DNA from: Nostocales cyanobacterium
GTDB lineage: Bacteria; Cyanobacteriota; Cyanobacteriia; Cyanobacteriales; Nostocaceae
Assembly (NCBI GenBank): GCA_004292695.1
Contig: RDXV01000040.1
Location: 1 to 33,107, forward strand
Reading direction: 5' to 3'
Length of the DNA stretch: 33,107 nucleotides
Shown piece by piece: positions 31,124 to 33,107 of the stretch. The position numbers and the translations under genes are program-made. How positions within the stretch are numbered: the first letter of the stretch is position 1; each line of letters opens with the position of its first letter. The notes below the pieces were generated by a model. That model saw only the letters and a list, made by a program, of their open reading frames with translations. It was not told where the DNA came from and searched no databases.

Positions 31124-33107
31124 AAACAACAATCACCAGGGGTTTTCAAAGGCGGAAACCCTAGTAATAGTTGGGCTAATTGGCAAGGAAGAAAAGAAGA
31201 AATCGCAAATTTAAAACAATGGTTAAATAATCCAAATATTTCTTTGATTGGCATTGAAGGCATTGGTGGTACTGGTAAATCAATGTTAGCGGCTAAGATT
31301 TATGATGATGACACTATAGAAAATTTCCCTAAACGATTTTGGGCAGATGTGAGTAATGGGGCAATTTTTACTGATGTCGCTACTCAAGTTTTAAAAGCAT
31401 TTGGTTTTCCTGTACCAGAAAAAGAAACAGAGTTAGTACAAAGTTTGGTGAAATGTTTACAGTCAGGTGCATATTTACTGATTATTGATAATTTGGAAAG
31501 TCTGTTAACAACAAATGGATTTTGGGGAAGTCAATTTTATCAGGAATTTTTTACAAATTGGGTAGAATATGGTGGTAAAAGTAAGGTAATTGTCACGACT
31601 AGAGAAAGACCAGAATTACCCAAAAGATTCCAATGGCTACCGTTATTGGGTTTAGAAATTGCCGACGGGGTGGCACTATTAACGTCATTAGGTATTCAGG
31701 GAAATTTAGAGGAATTTGTCAAATTAGTAGACGGCTATCCTTTACTGTTGAAATTTGTGGCAGATTTATTAAAGGAAGAATATCCCCAAGACCCGAATTT
31801 AAAAAGATTAGAAAATTTAGGTTTAGGAAATTTACAGCAATTATTAACAGATAAAAAAGTTGTAGGTCAACACCGTCTTCAAAATGTGGGGATGGTGTTG
31901 GTATTAGATGCCAGTTTTAGCCGTTTGAATGATTGCCAAAAATCCCTATTACAAAATATTAGTGTGTATCGTGGGGTGATAAATGCTAAAGCAGCAATGG
32001 CTGTATGTCCAGGCAGTTCAGAAACAGAAATTGAAGAAGAATTAAGAAACTTAGTGAGGCGTTCTTTTTTATCAGAAAAGTTGATTGATGATTGTAGATG
32101 GTTTGAGTTTCAGCCTGTGGTTTTAGAGTATGTGCGGTATAAAGCTGGAAATCAAACAGCAGCACATCAACAAGCTATTAATTATTATCGCTCAATTGCT
32201 AAAGAGTCACCTTGGCAAACTAAAGATGATATTCAAGAATATTTAGAAATATTTTATCATTTTTATCAGTTGGCAGATTATGACTCAGCCTTTAATGCGA
32301 TTCGCCATTGCGATGATTTTTTGACTTTACGGGGTTATTACGCCAACCGAGTAGAATTATATGGGCAATTGGTAAGTAAATGGACGAGAAATGATGATCA
32401 AGAAAATGGGCATTATACAGCTTCTCTTACTTCTTTAGGCAATGCTTACAACTTGCTGGGACAGTACCAAACAGCTATTGATTTCCACCAGCAGGCTTTG
32501 GTGATATTTAGGCAAATTGGCAATGTTGGGGGGGAAAGTATTTCTTTAAACAATTTAGGCAATGCTTACAACTTGCTGGGACAGTACCAAAAAGCTATAG
32601 ATTTCCACCAGCAGTCTTTAGAGATAGCTAGGCAAATTAGCGATGTTGGGGGCGAAAGTAATTCCTTAATTGGTTTAGGCAATGCTTACAACTTGCTGGG
32701 ACAGTACCAAAAAGCTATAGATTTCCACCAGCAGTCTTTGGAGATAGCTAGGCAAATTGGCGATGTTGGGAGGGAAAGTAATTCTTTACACAATTTAGGC
32801 AATGCTTACAACTCCTTGGGACAGTACCAAAAAGCTATAGATTTCTACCAGCAGTCTTTAGAGATAGCTAGGAAAATTGGCGATGTTGGGGGCGAAAGTA
32901 ATTCTTTAATCGGTTTAGGCAATGCTTACAAATCCTTGGGACAGTACCAAACAGCTATAGATTTCTACCAGCAGTCTTTAGAGATAGCTAGGCAAATTGG
33001 CGATGTTAGGGGCGAAAGTAATTCTTTAATCGGTTTAGGCAATGCTTACAACTCCCTGGGACAGTACCAAATAGCTATTGATTTCTACCAGCAGTCTTTG
33101 GAAATAG
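31046..33107 (+). CDS. STAND NTPase (NB-ARC) with TPR repeats, partial at right edge
   Basis: This frame is open from 31046 to the window end and lacks a stop, so it is partial (at least 687 codons). In order: a short linker (QSPGVFKGGNPSNSWANWQG), the NTPase with Walker A GIEGIGGTGKS (about 31250-31282), Walker B AYLLIIDN (about 31468-31491), the NB-ARC-type sensor VIVTTRERPELP, a GYPLLLK motif, a winged-helix/helical region, then TPRs. There is no ATG, GTG or TTG before Walker A except a TTG at 31244 at its very edge, and the first ATG (31283) is inside the P-loop helix. Independent translation is thus unlikely, and fusion to the preceding 143-residue frame by a -1 shift is the best explanation. 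STAND proteins oligomerise on ligand sensing and act in signalling or anti-phage defence. Any C-terminal domain lies outside the window. Confidence 0.88.
32435..33107 (+). repeat. Near-identical 120-bp TPR-coding repeats
   Basis: Five full copies of a 120-bp unit (starts at 32435, 32555, 32675, 32795, 32915) and a partial sixth (33035) run to the window edge. Each encodes 40 residues of the type LGNAYNxLGQYQxAIDFxQQ followed by SLEIARQIGDVGGESNSL. Copies differ at only a few bases, including silent ones. The array continues beyond the window. Confidence 0.97.

Noticed and set aside
31069-31263. 64-codon minus-strand frame near the frameshift
   Set aside because: Antisense to the open NB-ARC frame and without motifs.
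31633-31854. 73-codon plus-strand frame inside the STAND gene
   Set aside because: Out of frame with the continuous NB-ARC/TPR translation; a shadow.
1-33107. tRNA, rRNA, insertion sequences, integrases or prophage genes
   Set aside because: None was recognised on either strand by eye; no transposase or recombinase motif and no tRNA-like fold was seen.

Overview
The window comes from a filamentous, probably heterocyst-forming cyanobacterium (Nostocales; Anabaena/Dolichospermum-like). The signs are form IB RuBisCO in the order rbcL-rbcX-rbcS, HIP1 octamers (GCGATCGC), heptameric short tandem repeats (STRRs) at gene borders, a Psb32-type photosystem II repair protein and an AT-rich base composition. 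The genus is inferred, not proven.

Layout. 1-10.6 kb is mostly minus strand: a GT39-type membrane glycosyltransferase, a small secreted protein on the plus strand, a MoxR / DUF58 / TgpA-like transglutaminase cluster interrupted by a DUF4351-type gene, panB, and a secreted seven-repeat beta-propeller. 10.8-15.2 kb is a tight three-gene operon: a dynamin-like large GTPase, a second smaller GTPase, and a single-pass membrane protein with a Pro/Ser/Thr-rich tail. 15.2-18.3 kb is the RuBisCO operon, with a 0.7 kb leader and a clear terminator. 18.3-23.8 kb is an accessory block: a Phd/VapC pair, a zinc-ribbon/kinase/RDD membrane protein, a second PIN toxin pair, a HigA-like antitoxin with a small partner, and a DUF262 + HEPN two-gene module. 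23.9-30.4 kb returns to housekeeping-type genes: ilvA, a DUF2809 protein, Psb32-like, surE, a coiled-coil protein, a HupE/UreJ-family protein, a SUI1/YciH factor, a YqaE/Pmp3 small membrane protein that is easily missed, and a secreted protein. 30.6 kb to the right edge is a STAND NTPase with near-identical 120-bp TPR repeats. It runs off the window, and its N-terminal domain is joined to it across an apparent -1 frameshift site.

The strongest candidates for an undescribed system are the STAND gene with its dnaX-like frameshift signal (AAGGAG, then A AAA AAG, then TAA), the double-GTPase/membrane-protein operon next to rbcL, and the DUF262-HEPN pair. Other observations are a probable small mobile repeat inserted in frame in ilvA, STRRs that supply or abut stop codons, a HupE-family protein without its signature histidines, and a 17-kb stretch without HIP1. 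Everything was read by eye; no database search was run.
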